From contig JAFMSR010000019.1 in NCBI GenBank assembly GCA_022818135.1, positions 31,900,863 through 31,964,862 of the forward strand: a stretch of DNA of 64,000 nt, in the 5' to 3' direction. Below, piece after piece: positions 44,915 to 58,009 of this stretch. The stretch comes from Saxidomus purpurata (lineage: Eukaryota; Mollusca; Bivalvia; Venerida; Veneridae). The stretch's first letter is position 1; every line of letters begins with the position of its first letter. Made by a program: the position numbers and the translations under genes. Under the pieces are notes generated by a model. The model made no database searches. It saw nothing but the letters and a program-made list of their open reading frames with translations, and was not told the origin of the DNA.

Positions 44915-46440
44915 GATTTTGAAAGAAAAGTAGAAGCTGTCGTACTCGCCTTGGCGTCGGCGTTGGCGTTGGAGTCACACTTTGGTTAGTTTTTGTGTCG
45001 CCCTTTCGGAGAAAAGGCGATACATAGGGATCGCTTTGTCGGTCCGTCCGTGCTTAGGTGGCTATACAGACTTTAAGAAGGTAAGAGTACATTTACTTTG
45101 ATGTCATTCATTCCGTAATGCTGTTATGTGGCTATTTTCTGTTAAGTGGCTAAAAAGAACAATGGGGAGAACAAAAGGCTAGCCACATAAGTATCAAAAT
45201 GTGATTACGTCCGTCGGACCGTCCGTCACACAAACTTAACGTTGGCTATAACTTTGCCATTTCTTAAGATTTCTTCATCAAACTTTACAATTGTATTGCT
45301 TATGACAAATGGGTCATGATGCCGCCAAATTTTGTAGGTCAAGGTCATATTTGACAGAGTTATGCCCCTTTTTGTACTTAGATTTTGTCACGAAAACTTA
45401 ACGTTGGCTATAACTTTACCATTTCTTAAGATTTCTTCATCTTACTTTCAAATTGCATTGCTTATGACATAAGGGTTGTGATGCCACCAAATTTTGTAGG
45501 TCAACGTCATATTTGACAGAGTTATGCCCCTTTTTGTACTTAGATTTTGTCACGAAAATTAATGTTGGCTATAACTTTGCCATTTCTTAAGATTTCTTTA
45601 TCAAACTTTCAAATTGTATTGCTTATGTCAAAAGGGTTGTGATGCTGCCAAATTGTGTTTGTCAAGGTCATATTTGACAGAGTTATGCCCCTTTTTGTAC
45701 TTCGATTTTGTCACAAAATTATTGGTTATTCTGACAAAGCTTAAGAGGGCGACACAAGTGTTCTACTGAACACCCATCTAGTTCGATACAGATTTTGCTT
45801 TGAAACTTACAATACTTATTTACAGTAATTACTTCCATCAACAGACAAGGGTACATATCTATGTGGAAGTTTTTTTGTTATAATTATCGCCCCTTTTCGA
45901 CTTAGAAAATACGTTGAGTCTGGTTAAAGTTCATTTATTGACTTAACCCTTTGAGATAATGCTATGCAACCTGGAATACTAGTTTGCACCGTGACCCCAT
46001 CTATAGGAAAGAGAAGGTAACTTTGTCAGTGATGTTTTTAGATTAAGGCCATTGATCGACTTAGAACCTTGGTTAAGTTGTTCGTACCAGTCCACTTTTT
46101 GACTTAACCATTTGAGAGATTAATTTGAAAGGTGGAATACTTGTTTACCATCGTTACCCCGTCATGTCGTCAAGAAAAGGTAACTCTTTCAATGATTCCT
46201 TTTTAATTATGGCCCTTTTCGTCTCAGAACCTCGGTTAAGATTTTCGTACCAGTCCACATTTTGACTTGCAAATTTTTTTTATTGTACATATAATTTCTT
46301 AATTAACATCTTGTGCGGAAGGGATTGTCATGCACATGTCTAAGTCACCACTTGAAACTTTGCTGTAGTATCCAGGGGTACCAAAATTAGATAACTTTTG
46401 ACTTAATAGATTGCTTGTTTACACTCCGAAAATACACACA
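44915..46440 (+). repeat. Decayed tandem-repeat element (TRE-E) interrupted by TRE-C
   Basis: The left part has GGCGTCGGCGTTGGCGTTGG and CACACTTTGGTTAG. After the inserted TRE-C (44991-45783) it resumes with TTTGCTTTGAAACTTACAAT and loosely repeated blocks ending CTTAACCMTTTGAGA. Nesting is inferred from the sharp change of sequence. Confidence 0.45.
44991..45783 (+). mobile_element. TRE-C copy 1: element with ~165-bp tandem repeats
   Basis: The head TGTCGCCCTTTCGG carries its own stem (TCGCCTTTTC complement nearby) and a run of GTCCGTCCG. Units contain AACGTTGGCTATAACTTTGC, TTGCTTATGACA and GACAGAGTTATGCCCC. The tail AGAGGGCGACACA is complementary to the head and is followed by CCATCTAGTT. 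Three units plus part of a fourth. Confidence 0.75.
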
Positions 46441-46767
46441 GGTTCTTGTTTTGCCTTTTACTGGCAGATATTTTGCTTTATTGGCAAGCACTTAGAATAG
46501 CCTAGCACTGTGTTACAGACAGCTCCTGTTGCTAAATCAGGGGCTATTACTCTCCGAGAATTAATTCGATCAAGCTCATAATCAAACTCATCCGAGATCT
46601 TATGGTCGTACACATTCTATGTTTACTTAATATGATTAAGATTAGTGAAGAAATGAAGTTTCTAGAGTGTAAACACAGTTAAATATTGTTATTTTGTTAA
46701 ATGAGGTGCCGGACGTTTTATCAAATTAAGACCATAATCGAATCCGTCTGTTATTAAAAATTTTAGG

Positions 46768-46790
46768 TATATATATATATATATATATAT
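46768..46790 (+). repeat. AT dinucleotide microsatellite
   Basis: About eleven TA repeats. Confidence 0.9.
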
Positions 46791-47397
46791 TCTGTGTAAA
46801 TATGATCAGGGTCAGTGAAGAAATGAAGGTGCTAGAGTGTGAGTTTTAAAAAATCGAAAAAAGTTGATTTTGCATTTTTCATTTGCCGTCTGTATTGTAT
46901 TTTTCATAGCACACTTGTAGCTATTATTCATAAAGGTAAACCATTACACATGTGTAACGTTTTGATAAACTAGTTAAATGAGAATGCAAACACAACTGCT
47001 AATTCAAGTGATAATATTTTACGTAAATCATTGTGAGCGTTTCTTAAGAAGCATGCAGACCGGAATCCCATTTTGGGGGAAAATACATTGTTAAATTATT
47101 CAGGTTATGGGAAGTGAGCGAAAATATGTTTATTTGTTTAAGTATTGTTTAAGTCTTTGTTTAAGTATTGCCAATTAAAACATGAACCGTCTTTTTCATG
47201 TTTTATTAATCCTTGAAATATTTTACTTAGGTTTACGGATATAGAAAAGGATAATAGTTATAGATCTTTATTAGTCTTCAAAAGGAAGTAAGAAATTCAA
47301 AAGCAACTATAAGTTGATGGTTCGGATTTTATAACATTTGCCTATAAAAATACTAGTTCGATAAATATTTGAGTTCAATATAGAAACATCGTATACA

Positions 47398-47490
47398 AGG
47401 AACTTGTTCGATATACGGATATAAGGAACTCCGGATATAATGAACAAATTTGATAGGTCCCGAGGAGTTCGTTATAAGCGGAGTTTACTG
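47398..47490. mobile_element. 'CAGTRAACTCCG' MITE, right part
   Basis: GGATATAAGGAACTCCGG and GTTATAAGCGGAGTTTACTG followed by TA. The left end is missing. Confidence 0.5.
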
Positions 47491-47503
47491 TATGTATGTA
47501 TGG

Positions 47504-47545
47504 ATGGATGGATGGATGCATGGATGCATCCATCCATGCATGCGT
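47504..47545 (+). repeat. ATGG/TCCA microsatellite with palindrome
   Basis: GGATGGATGGATGCATGGAT followed by its near complement. Confidence 0.7.
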
Positions 47546-47649
47546 TGAAATTCAACAGACTTGATACGAGCCAACAACCGTCGGGCCTCGAGAGCAACAC
47601 TCTTTTTCCAATACAGCACGGTGCATTTAAAACATTCCCGTGATAAATT

Positions 47650-48745
47650 ACGTTCTTAATTAAACAATCTCAACCGATGGTATGCCGTAAGTCAGACATG
47701 TGATCACTATTTATACAGTTATTTTTTCTTCCATTTCAGAATGTTTACCAGTAAAAAAATGTCATACGCGAAGACGAAGAATGAAGAAACGACTGGTAAA
47801 GACAGAACAATAAAATGTAAAACAAAGGTAATATTGTAAGTGTCGACCGGTTTGTAACAAAACAAGACGTAGTAAATAAAGAATAGCAGCAAGAAGTAAG
47901 CAATAAGACGTAATCATTATGTTTTATATGCGTAAGAGTTTTAAGTAGAGCTAAAATGAAGTAATTTAGTTGTGAAAGGAAGCATTTATCATAAGGAATA
48001 ATCAAGTTATTGGCTGAAAAAAAGCATAACCCAGCAGTGATTTTCTTCCATACACCTGTACATGTATTGACAAAAAAAATGTGTTCTGATTTCAAGCATA
48101 ACATTTCGACGTGTTTGATGATTTCCAAGATTTATTGAAAGGTAATATTTGTTTTTAATTCAAAATCACCTTGAAAGGTTTTTCTTGATCGGATAGACTG
48201 TTTATCATTCTTTATACTGTTATACGTTTTTATCCCTTTCACCATACAGTAGCTTTAAATTGGTCTGCACTCCACAACTTTCCTAAGTATACAAGTTGTT
48301 GAGTGTAGCTTGTTTGCATTTGGTAATTATTACACGCATTCCTTGAGTCGGCGTGTATATTGGAATGCAGTTAGTAAAATTTACATGGGGTGACGTAACT
48401 ACTTTTAGACTGTAGACTGATTTCACAGTGTGTTCTTTTGTAACAAGCGGTCTTTTTATTTGAGATAAAAAATGATTATTTTCTGGTCGTTCATGAACGG
48501 TGTTGTTTATAAATACAATCCTCTCTACTGATGTAGATAGGCGTGTCACTTTGAGCACGTTCTGATCGGCCGCTTATTTTAAAGTGGTACATATCTGTAT
48601 TTTACAACCGTTTCGCGCCTCGATTAACTGCGTAGTAAGAACATTAAAACAGATCACTTTAGTGTCATATTGCTGTATCTATCGAACGTTTAAGAAGAAT
48701 TTATTTTTAAACATTACCCAATTCTTTTTTAAGGTAAACAGTAAC
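47650..48745. other. Intergenic, no supported feature
   Basis: A minus-strand frame (47745-48128, 127 codons) and another (48283-48558) are open, but the residue composition is unlike a folded protein and no motif is recognised. Confidence 0.35.
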
Positions 48746-48750
48746 AATTT

Positions 48751-49358
48751 TTTTGTCGCCCTGTCGGAGAAAAGGCGATACATAGGGATCGCTTTGTCTC
48801 TCCGTCCGTCCGTCGGTCCCTCTGTCCGTCACACAAACTTAACGTTGGCTATAACTTTGTCATTCTTAAGATTTCTTCATCAAACTTTACAATTGTATTG
48901 CTTATGACAAATGGGTCATGATGCCGCCAAATTTTGTAGGTCAAGGTCATATTTGACAGAGTTATGCCCCTTTTTGTACTTAGATTTTGTCACGAAAACT
49001 TAACGTTGGCTATAACTTTACCATTTCTTAAGATTTCTTCATCTTACTTTCAAATTGCATTGCTTATGACATAAGGGTCATGATGCCGCCAAATAATGTA
49101 CGTCAAGGTCATATTTTACAGAGTTATGCCCCCTTTTATACTTAGATTTTTGCTATAACTTTGCCATTTCTTAAGATTTCTTTATCAAACTTTACTATTG
49201 TATTGCTTATGACAAAAGGGTCATGAATTTTGTGGGTCAATGTCATATTTGGCAGAGTTATGCCCCTTTTTGTACTTGTATTTTGTCACAAAATTATTGG
49301 TTATTCTGACAAAGCGTAAGAGGGCGCCACACGTGTGTTACTGAACATCCATCTAGTT
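48751..49358 (+). mobile_element. TRE-C copy 2
   Basis: Same head (TTGTCGCCCTGTCGG, GTCCGTCCGTCGG), three to four repeat units and tail (AGAGGGCGCCACACG, CCATCTAGTT) as copy 1, in the same orientation 3.8 kb away. Confidence 0.75.
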
Positions 49359-49730
49359 TATCTTTGAAACCAATCACACCAACAAGTAAACTGTTGATCA
49401 CTTGTGTTGCTTTCTATAAATATGAGCTGCGTTCAATCTGAAGGATAATTTTAGAATTGATGGGTAGTTCGGTTTTAAAAGTAGCGGTTTCTTGTCAAAA
49501 AAATGGGTACAGTTCTTCAATTCTATACTTTTAAGCGAGAACGTTACAAAGCGAGATTATTCTTTAAAACGAGGCACATCAGAGTTCTTCCTCTGCTTTA
49601 AGACAATGTACCACAGAAGATGGGTACAAAGTCTTACTAGACCCTTATTTATAGGCGGAAAACTTTTTTGTAATTTAGTGCTGTGATGTATGTGATGAAA
49701 TGAGAAATGGTTTTAACTACATATGATATA

Positions 49731-50203
49731 CTAAACGAAACTTCTAACGCACCACCTACCTTTTTCCTTCTTCATTTAATTATCGACCCTTCCAACATCT
49801 GGCATCTTATTTCTAGCTATCAATGCCCAAAAGCTATTTATGTATTGCATTTATGAAGACAGTGGGTAGATTCTTCCATTACATGAATTTCAAAATGATC
49901 GAGTGATACTAATTTTATATGGAAGAGAATGTTAAGAGTGGGTTTCCCAAGGGAGAGCATCAAGGCAATAACCCATGTTAAGTCTACGGAGGTTGAAACG
50001 TTACATTAAAATTATCTGCCATATAATTTGAACCACTCGATCATTTTGAAATACAACGGATGTATCATTCCAGTGATTTCATAAATGCAAAGCATGATAG
50101 CTTTTGTACACTGTTATCTAAAATTAAGCTGATATATATTGGAAGGGTTGAAAATGTAATAAAGAGGGAAAAGGGCATGTGGTGCGTTAGAGGTTTCGTT
50201 TAG
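49731..50203. mobile_element. Foldback MITE, 473 bp, TA-flanked
   Basis: Starts CTAAACGAAACTTCTAACGC and ends with the complement CGTTAGAGGTTTCGTTTAG, with ACCACCTACC/GGGCATGTGGT and CGACCCTTCCAA/TTGGAAGGGTTG further in. A central pair ATGATCGAGTG/CACTCGATCAT also folds. TA on both sides. Confidence 0.65.
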
Positions 50204-50966
50204 TATTCAATACCATAAGGCTGTTCTCTGTTCAACTGCATTATCTAAATTTTGTTCCATTGTTTGCTGACTGGTATCTGACAAACACATGCTTTAACAC
50301 GCAAACTATATTTTTCATATGCTTTATAGTTTATATATAGAAAAAATACAAACCACAAGTTCCATTCCGTGTCATTGAATTCTTTATGTTAATTCATGTG
50401 TCATTTCAAAACGTATGCCGCTAATCCGGCGCATCTTCGGCAAAGCGGCAAAGATACAAAAACATACTAAAACTAGGTACTTTGAAATAATCAAGTCAGA
50501 GAAAACAAAATTTATTTCCGGTACTACGCCGTATCCATAAGACCGAAAAAGGTTTCTGGTGTGTAAGGTATATTTTTCATTGGTCAGTTTGAATATACCA
50601 ATCAGCGTTTATCTTTGGTCTCCGGCTTTCGTTTTGAATGGCACGAAGACGCTGGAAGCCATGTGTTTTGGGTTTTTGGAGATGTTTGCAGTTTTAGGTT
50701 GTTTTTATAGTAAACTCCGTTTGTAATCCGGGCTCGTTGAGGCGACCGATAAAAGTGACTTTTTGGTGTAAAAGGGAATAACCGATTTTCTCGCAGACCT
50801 GATTATCAGTAAACAAGAGTCTATTTAAAACCGAGATTCAATTCTGGCCATTGGATATTAGGATCAACTTTCAAATTTGTTATGTTGGACTTTAGCCAAT
50901 AAGGGATATAACGTGTAACTCACTAAATATCCCATTGTTTCCTACGCATCTTAACACAATGCAGAA

Positions 50967-50993
50967 CAATTGGAACATTACTCGGACTTTTCC
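50967..50993. repeat. Diverged hairpin miniature element arm
   Basis: CAATTGGAACATTACTCGGA then CTTTTCC matches the left arm of the CAATCGG hairpin family. The right side instead repeats ATTCGGTCTTCTCCG twice. Confidence 0.4.
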
Positions 50994-51410
50994 TTAGAGC
51001 ATTCGGTCTTCTCCGTATATCATTCGGTCTTCTCCGTTGTGTAATGATCTGATAGATTTCAGCTTTGTTAAATATTTTACTTTCAAATATGTTCAGTTGA
51101 TATCTTGTTTGTAGTAAGATTTAACATTATAAAGCAACATTCGTGCGATGGACACGCCCATCTTTCAAAGTGGTGCTCAGTTGAAATCTACATGCTGAAG
51201 ACAAATATGTAAACTGATCATGAACTGTGCTGCAGTGCAAAGGCAGAGCCATTTGCAGCCACGATAATTATGTTATCTGTATATAAAAAATTATATTGAC
51301 TTCACAGTGCATGTTTATGTTTCATCAAGCACTGAATACAAGTAAGAAATTAATTCAACAGATGGACATTTTATCTATCTTTTTTCAAAAACGCATCATC
51401 TTGTTTTTAG

Positions 51411-51529
51411 GTTATATGTGTGTTAAGCTGCGTCTGTATTTTGCTGATATATTCACTTTATAAACAAGATAGACATATTACACAACCAATAGATCGTCGG
51501 CCAGTTGATTGGATACCGTATAACAAAAG
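51411..51529 (+). CDS. NXPE2 signal-anchor exon
   Basis: 119 nt between TTTTTAG and GTAGGT. VLSCVCILLIYSLYKQ followed by IDRRPVDWIPYNK. It leaves AG, completed by G of the next exon. Confidence 0.75.
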
Positions 51530-54500
51530 GTAGGTAAATAATTATTCCCCCCTCCTATAACATTGCGACCAAACGTCTGCCGTTGCAATTTCTAATTTAT
51601 AGCTGATTCATTGTGACTGTATGGTAGTATATCATAAAAAGATATGCAACGCTGTGCATCAACCTAAAGGGATAAAGGGAACACTTTCATGTGTTCATTA
51701 TAAGTTTAGAGATATAAGAAAAAATGAGAACGGCGCGTCACGTGTAACAAAAGCCCGTGATTGACATTGTCTGCTTATTAAAGAAGCATGGACATTGCGT
51801 CAAAGGTTGTTATTTTGTGTATATAATATGATCAAGATAAATTCTAGGACTAAATTGTACAAAAACATGTTTATGTGTCACAACTCTCCAAATGTTTTTT
51901 AAACAAGCCTGGTCTTGATCGGAATGCCTTGACTACTATCTTACAGAAATGGTAAGTTGAGAAAAAGTGGCAAAGTCCAAATTCAAGCAAGATTTGATGA
52001 AATCAGTTCCAACATTTTTTGGTGAATGCGTTCTATATGCAGCGTATTAATCATCCGGCGAAAACAGATGCTTTTGATTGGATCAGAATGTAGGTCAAGT
52101 TATTGTCGAGATCAGATATAAAATATAATTTAAGGATAATTGTTAGTTTCGGTGTAATATCACGTTTTGATTTCACCAATTGGGCACTAAATGTGATATG
52201 TTCACGAGTAGCGCAGCCTTTTTTTTGGTATTGACGAGTTAAATTAACGTAATAGCACATCGATACCAACAATTGTTGTGTTTATCTCTTGTTTTAAGCT
52301 CTACTTTTGTTGAGTTTGTTTCAATGAAACGTCGAAAACCGCTAAAAACTTTATCAGAAAGCATGGTACAAATGACGTCACTTTAACGACGTCATCGTCG
52401 TTTGGTATCCGGTATTCATTGCGCTCGGTATACTTTTGACGTCAATCCGGGTCGAAGATTTTGATATTGTCACTTCATTTGAAACAGTGAAATATCAATT
52501 TCATTTTACTAATATATTTCAGTATTTCACTGAAAAGCATAAAATAAGCGTAACTTTTTTTCATCACTGTCCTTATAACTTACGTTCATGTATATCAGGC
52601 GGTAAAAAGTAGTTGTAGTATAATGAAGATATAACCGTGATGTAAAATTTCTATTTCTGCCAGTCAATGAATTGGTTTTTCTCTAATACAGTGTATGTCT
52701 TGATTTTTAAACTTTATCACAACATAACTACATGTAAGAGACTCTTTGCTATATACACTGGAGTTGTAATTTTCAGGTACGAGGCAAAACACTATAAAGG
52801 CAAAGAACAACACGTTCAGAAACCAGACAAAGGAATTGAACCATATAATGCCGTAATTCATTATCGTTTAAATGAAGTCATAAGTGAAAGAGAAGCTCTA
52901 ATGTATGAGCCATGCAAAGATGCTAACCTTGCTGCTAATTCGGAAAAGTCTACTATAAAACTATCAGGTAGGTGTATTAACACAATGCTTAGAACTAGAC
53001 TCATGTCCGGCTCCGTAGTCGCGTGTTTAAAGTCTCTGCCCTCGAAGCCTCTGTAACCTCTTATAGATTGAGGGCCGTAGGTTCGAGTAGTTATAACGGC
53101 CATATCCTTTTTTTGAGAGAAATTTGATAGTTTCTCAAAGGGGAAAAATCCTAGAACTGATCCTTTCGATGAATAATGGTAAGGTAAACTTCACACATTT
53201 CAACATGACGGAAATACAGTTGAAATGGGCGTAAAACACCTAGAAGCTATACGGGAGATTCAGTACAAAATAAGACATGCAAAAGTGATGGATTTTGCAC
53301 ACAAAAAATGATTCAAAAGGGCGAAAAAAACAGCTATGGTTCTTGCATTCGTATGTCTACATGTGCTATATATTCACTGTAGAATAGTATTAGAAATATG
53401 GTATACGGACGACAACGATTACTTAAGTCGTTCAAAATGTCTTATAATTTGTATAGACTTTTAAACATCTAGATTAAGGATTCATTTGATAACTCATAGG
53501 TTCCCATGATAGAATATATTCTATTGGAGAAAAGATATACGTGATGGCTACACTATTCGATTCATACGGAAGAAAGAAAACTTCTGGTGGTGACCAATTA
53601 CGAGCTACGATATCAAATACATTTCTAAATGCATCTGCCCCTGGGGTCGTCTTTGACCACGGGAATGGATCGTACACGATTATCTTTGAAGCATTGTGGA
53701 GCGGATCTGCTCTAATCAGAGTAACTATAGCGTACACAAGGGAGGCAATAACTGCATTATATCGCATGATGATTAAAGTAAGTATGTTTATATATTGAGT
53801 ATTATGTTGACAAAATATGTAGTAACTGAATTTTTAAGATAAACCTAAGGACTGTTTGAGGGCTTAGAGCATTTAACCTACATGAGAAATAAGCACCATT
53901 CTCTCTGTCTTCGAAACCATATAAGAACAATTATTATGGATAGATACATCTTGTTATTCCCCTTAAACCTCCTCAAAGAAGTGGGGGTATCATATTTTGC
54001 AGCTGTAGGTCAGTAGGTTGGTCAGTAGATCTTTGCTTTCCGCTCGATAACTTGAGACGGCTTTCAAAAAAGCTTTAAGTGGTAATTGACAGTAGATACA
54101 TTTTATCATTTTGAGGTCACTAGACCAAAGGTCAATGTCTCAATGACATAACGTTTACAAACGATATCCGCTTAACTTGAGAAGCTTTGTCATAAAGGTC
54201 TGAACTCTGGTAGGGACATTGGCCATGGATAATTAATGTACCCTCTTTATGTAGCAGGTACTGGACCAAAGGTCACGGTGACCTCGCGTTAAGAAACGGA
54301 TTCCGCTCAATACCTTCAGAAGGTTTTTACCTAGAGGTCTAAAACTTGATAGGGACTTGGTCATGGACAGTTGATGAACCCTATTCATTTTGGGGTCACT
54401 TTTTCAAAAGTCAAGGTCACAGTACATGCGCATTGAAAAAAGGTTTCCGCTCAATAACCTAAGATAGCTTTGACGTTGACATCTCAAACTTGGTAGGGAC

Positions 54501-57500
54501 ATTCGTCATGGACAGTAGATGAGCCCTATTCATTTTAAGGTGACTTGGTCAAAAGCTTCAAAACGGTTTCTGATCAATAACTCGTCAATGCTTTAATAAA
54601 TGTGTTTCACAAACATCTCTTGAATTATAGTTTATGCATAGTAAGATACAACCCAATTGACGTTTGGATTCATGTAGTCGCAGTGACATAAAGTTAAAGA
54701 AAAACTGTTTAAGCTTAATTACTCATCCTTTGACCTAGTGTCTTAAAACTTGCTAGGGTTATTGTTTAATAGAATATAATGACACCTTTTCGGTCACCCT
54801 AGTGACGTCCGTCATAGAGCATAGCAATTTCAAGAGCATTAGTTACTTAGGGTCATAACTGTGCCTTTCATTAACATCTCATGTTACGTTTTCTCTATTT
54901 TCCGATTTACAAACCAAGATTTATTGATTCAGTATCTGTAATATATCGAGGTCGAAAGGCCCATTTGTAAGTCCTTTTTTAATTTTATATCAGTTACTGC
55001 AGTTTTGCGATGAACCCTTTATAATCACATACATGATGAGATGAAAGAACTGTGTTCTGTCTTTATTATCGATTTCTTTTAAAAAGGGAGAGTTTTTTAG
55101 AAATATTTTGGCCCGGTACAAGAAAGGGGACGTCGAAGAAGTGGCTGTATGTCATACCGACCACAGACGATTACTAATACTCTCCAAATACAAAGATGTG
55201 TGTAATTTCTCGGCATTGATTTCTGGAATGCCGTGGTATTGCGGCAAACCACAGGATAGACGATTAGGATGTGGAGACTGGAGATTCGTCAAAAATCAAA
55301 AAACGAATTTAAATGCTACCGGAAGCGAGTGTGAAAACGTGCTTTTATCCGGATCAAGGTAAGTTACTTTGTCTTTGATTAAAATGATTTAAATGGCTTA
55401 AATTAGGAAGTTTGACATAGAAAAAGAGTTGGTTATAGATCTAAAATCTTGCTTTATTTCAAACGTTTACTTAAGCCATTTCAAGTATTTAGCTGTAAAC
55501 GTTAGGTGTGCCTCTGAAAAGTATTAAAAATAGAATGAGCAGTAGACATTATAACTGGTAGACTAAGTGTTTGCTACACAACCTGTATCGCAGAGTAAAT
55601 ATTCACGATCTCTTTGAATTTGGGATATCTGCAGCTGCTAGATCGATAAAGTAAGTTTATTGCAAAAATATCCTGTTGTACAGTATTTAAAACTGTTACA
55701 TTCATTTCAGATACCATCGGGCGATTTCCGAAACCATAACTGTCACGACCAGAAGCTTTACTCTAAACGACGGGAAAATCGTCAAATATTATCAGCCGAG
55801 TGTTCCGTGTATAAAATATAATGTAACTAAACTGTGGTTTAGGAAGTTTACCACGGGCTTTTACTACAATGGAAAATGGAGGCTCAGACATTGTAAAGGT
55901 AATGTAAGTTGATCTTTGGATGAAAACTGGTTACGCCATTGATATCGTTAAAGTTTGACGAATAAGGTCATTAAATGGCTCAGACATTATAAATGTAATG
56001 TTAGTTGATCTCTGAGGAAACTTGATTCCATAGGATTGGCTTTGGTGATACACTTTGGTTATGTCTGAACGTAGTACCGATATTAGTTTGAAACTTTACA
56101 CAGGCGTCGGAGTAAGTACAAAGATCAAATCTTCAAGTCCATTAACTCTTGCATGGGTTTTGGCGAAATAGTGTCCCTTGTTTGATGAAGAAAATATTGG
56201 TTAAAGGTGTTTTTGACCTGATTGCACATTCTGAAAGGAGCAACTCCCGTACCTAGGACTGGTATATTAACTGTTCATCCCTTTTAGTCCTGGTTAAAGT
56301 TTTGCATGCACATTGCTATCTTGAAAACTACTTTAACTGAAGGCACTAGAGCAAACTTTTACACAAGTATTTTAGGTGGATAATAAAGATCAAAAGGCAA
56401 AGTCTCTGATTTGTTTACCCTATTGTAAGAGTTTGCCTAGATTCCCCTCTCGAAACATTCCGAATAGGAAAGCATACTGGCTTGCAGAGAGTTAGTTCTT
56501 TTTTGCAAACCAGCCGTTTCAGGCAGAAAGATTGAATATAGTCGTTTAAGAATAACCCTTAAAATTTGCAAAAAATGGTATGTAAACATTGATATATTTC
56601 TTTACACAATGACATAGTTTGTTTACGTAAATACTTTTATGTTAATTTTCGCACATACATACATATATATATATATGTAATATAGTCCTAAGGTCCCTTA
56701 AATGCCGGAAAGGCAAATATAAAGAATTAAAAAAAAGACGTTGGCTTTAAAAAAGATTTAATAACTAAAAACTGTGCTCGCGTTTCTACAGTCATCAGGC
56801 ACATTGTAGTGATGCGTGTTTCCTGACGTTGACGTCTACTCCTGCAAGGGGATAGTGAAAAAGCGATAAGAATTTATATTTATGCTATATTTCATATATA
56901 TGAAACCGGTTGGCAAATACAAAAAGAAAACTCATATAGTTTATTTTTATATATTCCTATTTTTAGAAATCCATGATTTTAACTTGGATGAATGCTTGAT
57001 GAATAACAGGCTGTACCTTTTTGGGGACTCAACTGTAAGACATTGGTACGAAGTGATGCTGAATCGCTACAACTGCGTACAGTTTACAGAACAGTGGACT
57101 AACAAAAAGTGGAAAAAGCCTTCGAGCTGTAAATGCGCCAGCAATAACTTGACGGTATTATTCGCCACTCATAGTCAACCATTTTACACTAGTCAAAAGT
57201 GGAGTGACAAAAAATATACTTTGGTTTCCGTGCTAAGTCGGTTGGAGAAAATTGAAACAAACGAAGACGCCAATGTATTAATACATATATTCTTGCATAG
57301 TTTACCATTTCATCATAGGTATTTTAGTGTAAAGATGAAAAAGATCCGTGACAGTATAGAAAAACTACTTCAGAGGAATAAGAAGGTGAAAGTTTTCATT
57401 AAGATGCCGCACACGTTTACAAATACATTAAACTCTGGAAGAATTAATGATTTCTTTGGTTATGTGTTTACACGAATCATAGTAGAAACATTTAAAGGTC

Positions 57501-57634
57501 TGTACCATACCAGAAGAGTAGTGCCACTAGACAATAAGGATGCAACGCTGTCTATTAACTCTGGACCTGAGCATCCGAATAGAGGCATAGTCGAATCTAT
57601 GGTCAATCAGATGTTTAGTTATATATGTGAATAA
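51411..57634 (+). CDS. NXPE family protein, copy 2 (NXPE2; six exons, first exon not found)
   Basis: Exons 51411-51529, 52777-52967, 53500-53777, 55087-55358, 55711-55898 and 56967-57634 match NXPE1 exon for exon in length and phase. The product has the same domain order: signal-anchor (CVCILLIYSLYKQ), Ig/filamin-like part (DSYGRKKTSGGD, DHGNGSYT), cysteine-rich part (GMPWYCGKPQD) and PC-esterase-like end (YLFGDSTVRHWYE, GPEHPN). No stop interrupts it. The signal-anchor exon has no in-frame ATG and enters in phase 0, so at least one upstream coding exon must exist; I could not place it. Introns 3 and 5 are longer than in NXPE1 because of repeat insertions (53940-54850 and 56040-56440). A poly(A) signal lies 95 bp past the stop. 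Whether the two copies differ in substrate cannot be told. Confidence 0.85.
52777..52967 (+). CDS. NXPE2 exon 2
   Basis: 191 nt, TTTTCAG acceptor and GTAGGT donor. KPDKGIEPYNAVIHYRLNE and EPCKDANLAANSEKS. Confidence 0.85.
52985..53260 (+). repeat. SINE-like repeat in NXPE2 intron 2
   Basis: A box-B-like GTAGGTTCGAGTAG is followed by GATAGTTTCTCA and GAACTGATCCTTTCGATG. It corresponds to 3300-3505 in NXPE1. Confidence 0.45.
53500..53777 (+). CDS. NXPE2 exon 3 (Ig/filamin-like domain)
   Basis: 278 nt; acceptor CTCATAG, donor GTAAGT. YSIGEKIYVMATLFDSYGR and KKTSGGDQLRA. Nearly identical to the NXPE1 exon. Confidence 0.88.
53940..54850 (+). repeat. TRE-D: decayed tandem-repeat element in NXPE2 intron 3
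   Basis: Loosely repeated units of about 125 bp with CCGCTCAATAAC, AACTTGGTAGGGACATT, GGTCACTTTTTCAAAAG and AAGGTCACAG. It accounts for most of the extra length of this intron over NXPE1 (1309 against 546 bp). Confidence 0.6.
55087..55358 (+). CDS. NXPE2 exon 4 (cysteine-rich)
   Basis: 272 nt, acceptor TTTTAAAAAG (inferred by phase and by equal length with NXPE1), donor GTAAGT. YKKGDVEEVAVCHTD and GMPWYCGKPQDRRLGCGDW. Confidence 0.8.
55711..55898 (+). CDS. NXPE2 exon 5
   Basis: 188 nt, TTTCAG acceptor, GTAATG donor. ISETITVTTRSFTLND and KLWFRKFTTGFYYNGKW. Confidence 0.85.
56040..56440 (+). repeat. Decayed TRE-E-like repeat in NXPE2 intron 5
   Basis: ATACACTTTGGTTATGTCTG, CAGGCGTCGGAGTAAG and TGGTTAAAGTTTTGCATGCA resemble the repeat at 44915-46440. 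Confidence 0.4.
56967..57634 (+). CDS. NXPE2 last exon: PC-esterase-like domain
   Basis: 668 nt from TTTTTAG to the stop. LYLFGDSTVRHWYEVML, FATHSQPF, KVKVFIKMPHTFTN and SINSGPEHPN. AATAAA at 57729-57734. Confidence 0.9.
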
Positions 57635-57728
57635 GCGTTGGCGTTTTTCCTTTTGGTATGCGCAATAATTTGTGTAGAAACGTTTGCTGTATATGTGATT
57701 TAGTTGTATCCGCCTGACATATTGTGTG

Positions 57729-57734
57729 AATAAA
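57729..57734 (+). terminator. Poly(A) signal of NXPE2
   Basis: AATAAA 95 bp after the stop. Further GAATAAAC motifs follow near 57874 and 57903. Confidence 0.6.
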
Positions 57735-58009
57735 CAACATTTTATATCCATTTGCTACTTTTGAATAACTAAGATACCTATCTGCGTGTTAATTCGTATA
57801 TGTTATGCAAATACACACTGGCAATATAATGCATCTGTTTCTACGTGAATAATGATTGCTTTATATTATGTGAATAAACGTATTTTCTTGTTATAATTAT
57901 ATGAATAAACACATTCAAGCTAGAACTGTCACTGAATGTGATGAATAGCCCTAAATTCGATCAAAGGATCCCGGGGATGGAGGGTGCGGGGAGGGGAGGG
58001 GGAGGAGCT

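Noticed and set aside
47745..48128. 127-codon minus-strand ORF
   Set aside because: Cys/Phe/Leu-rich composition with no domain pattern and no splice or promoter support.
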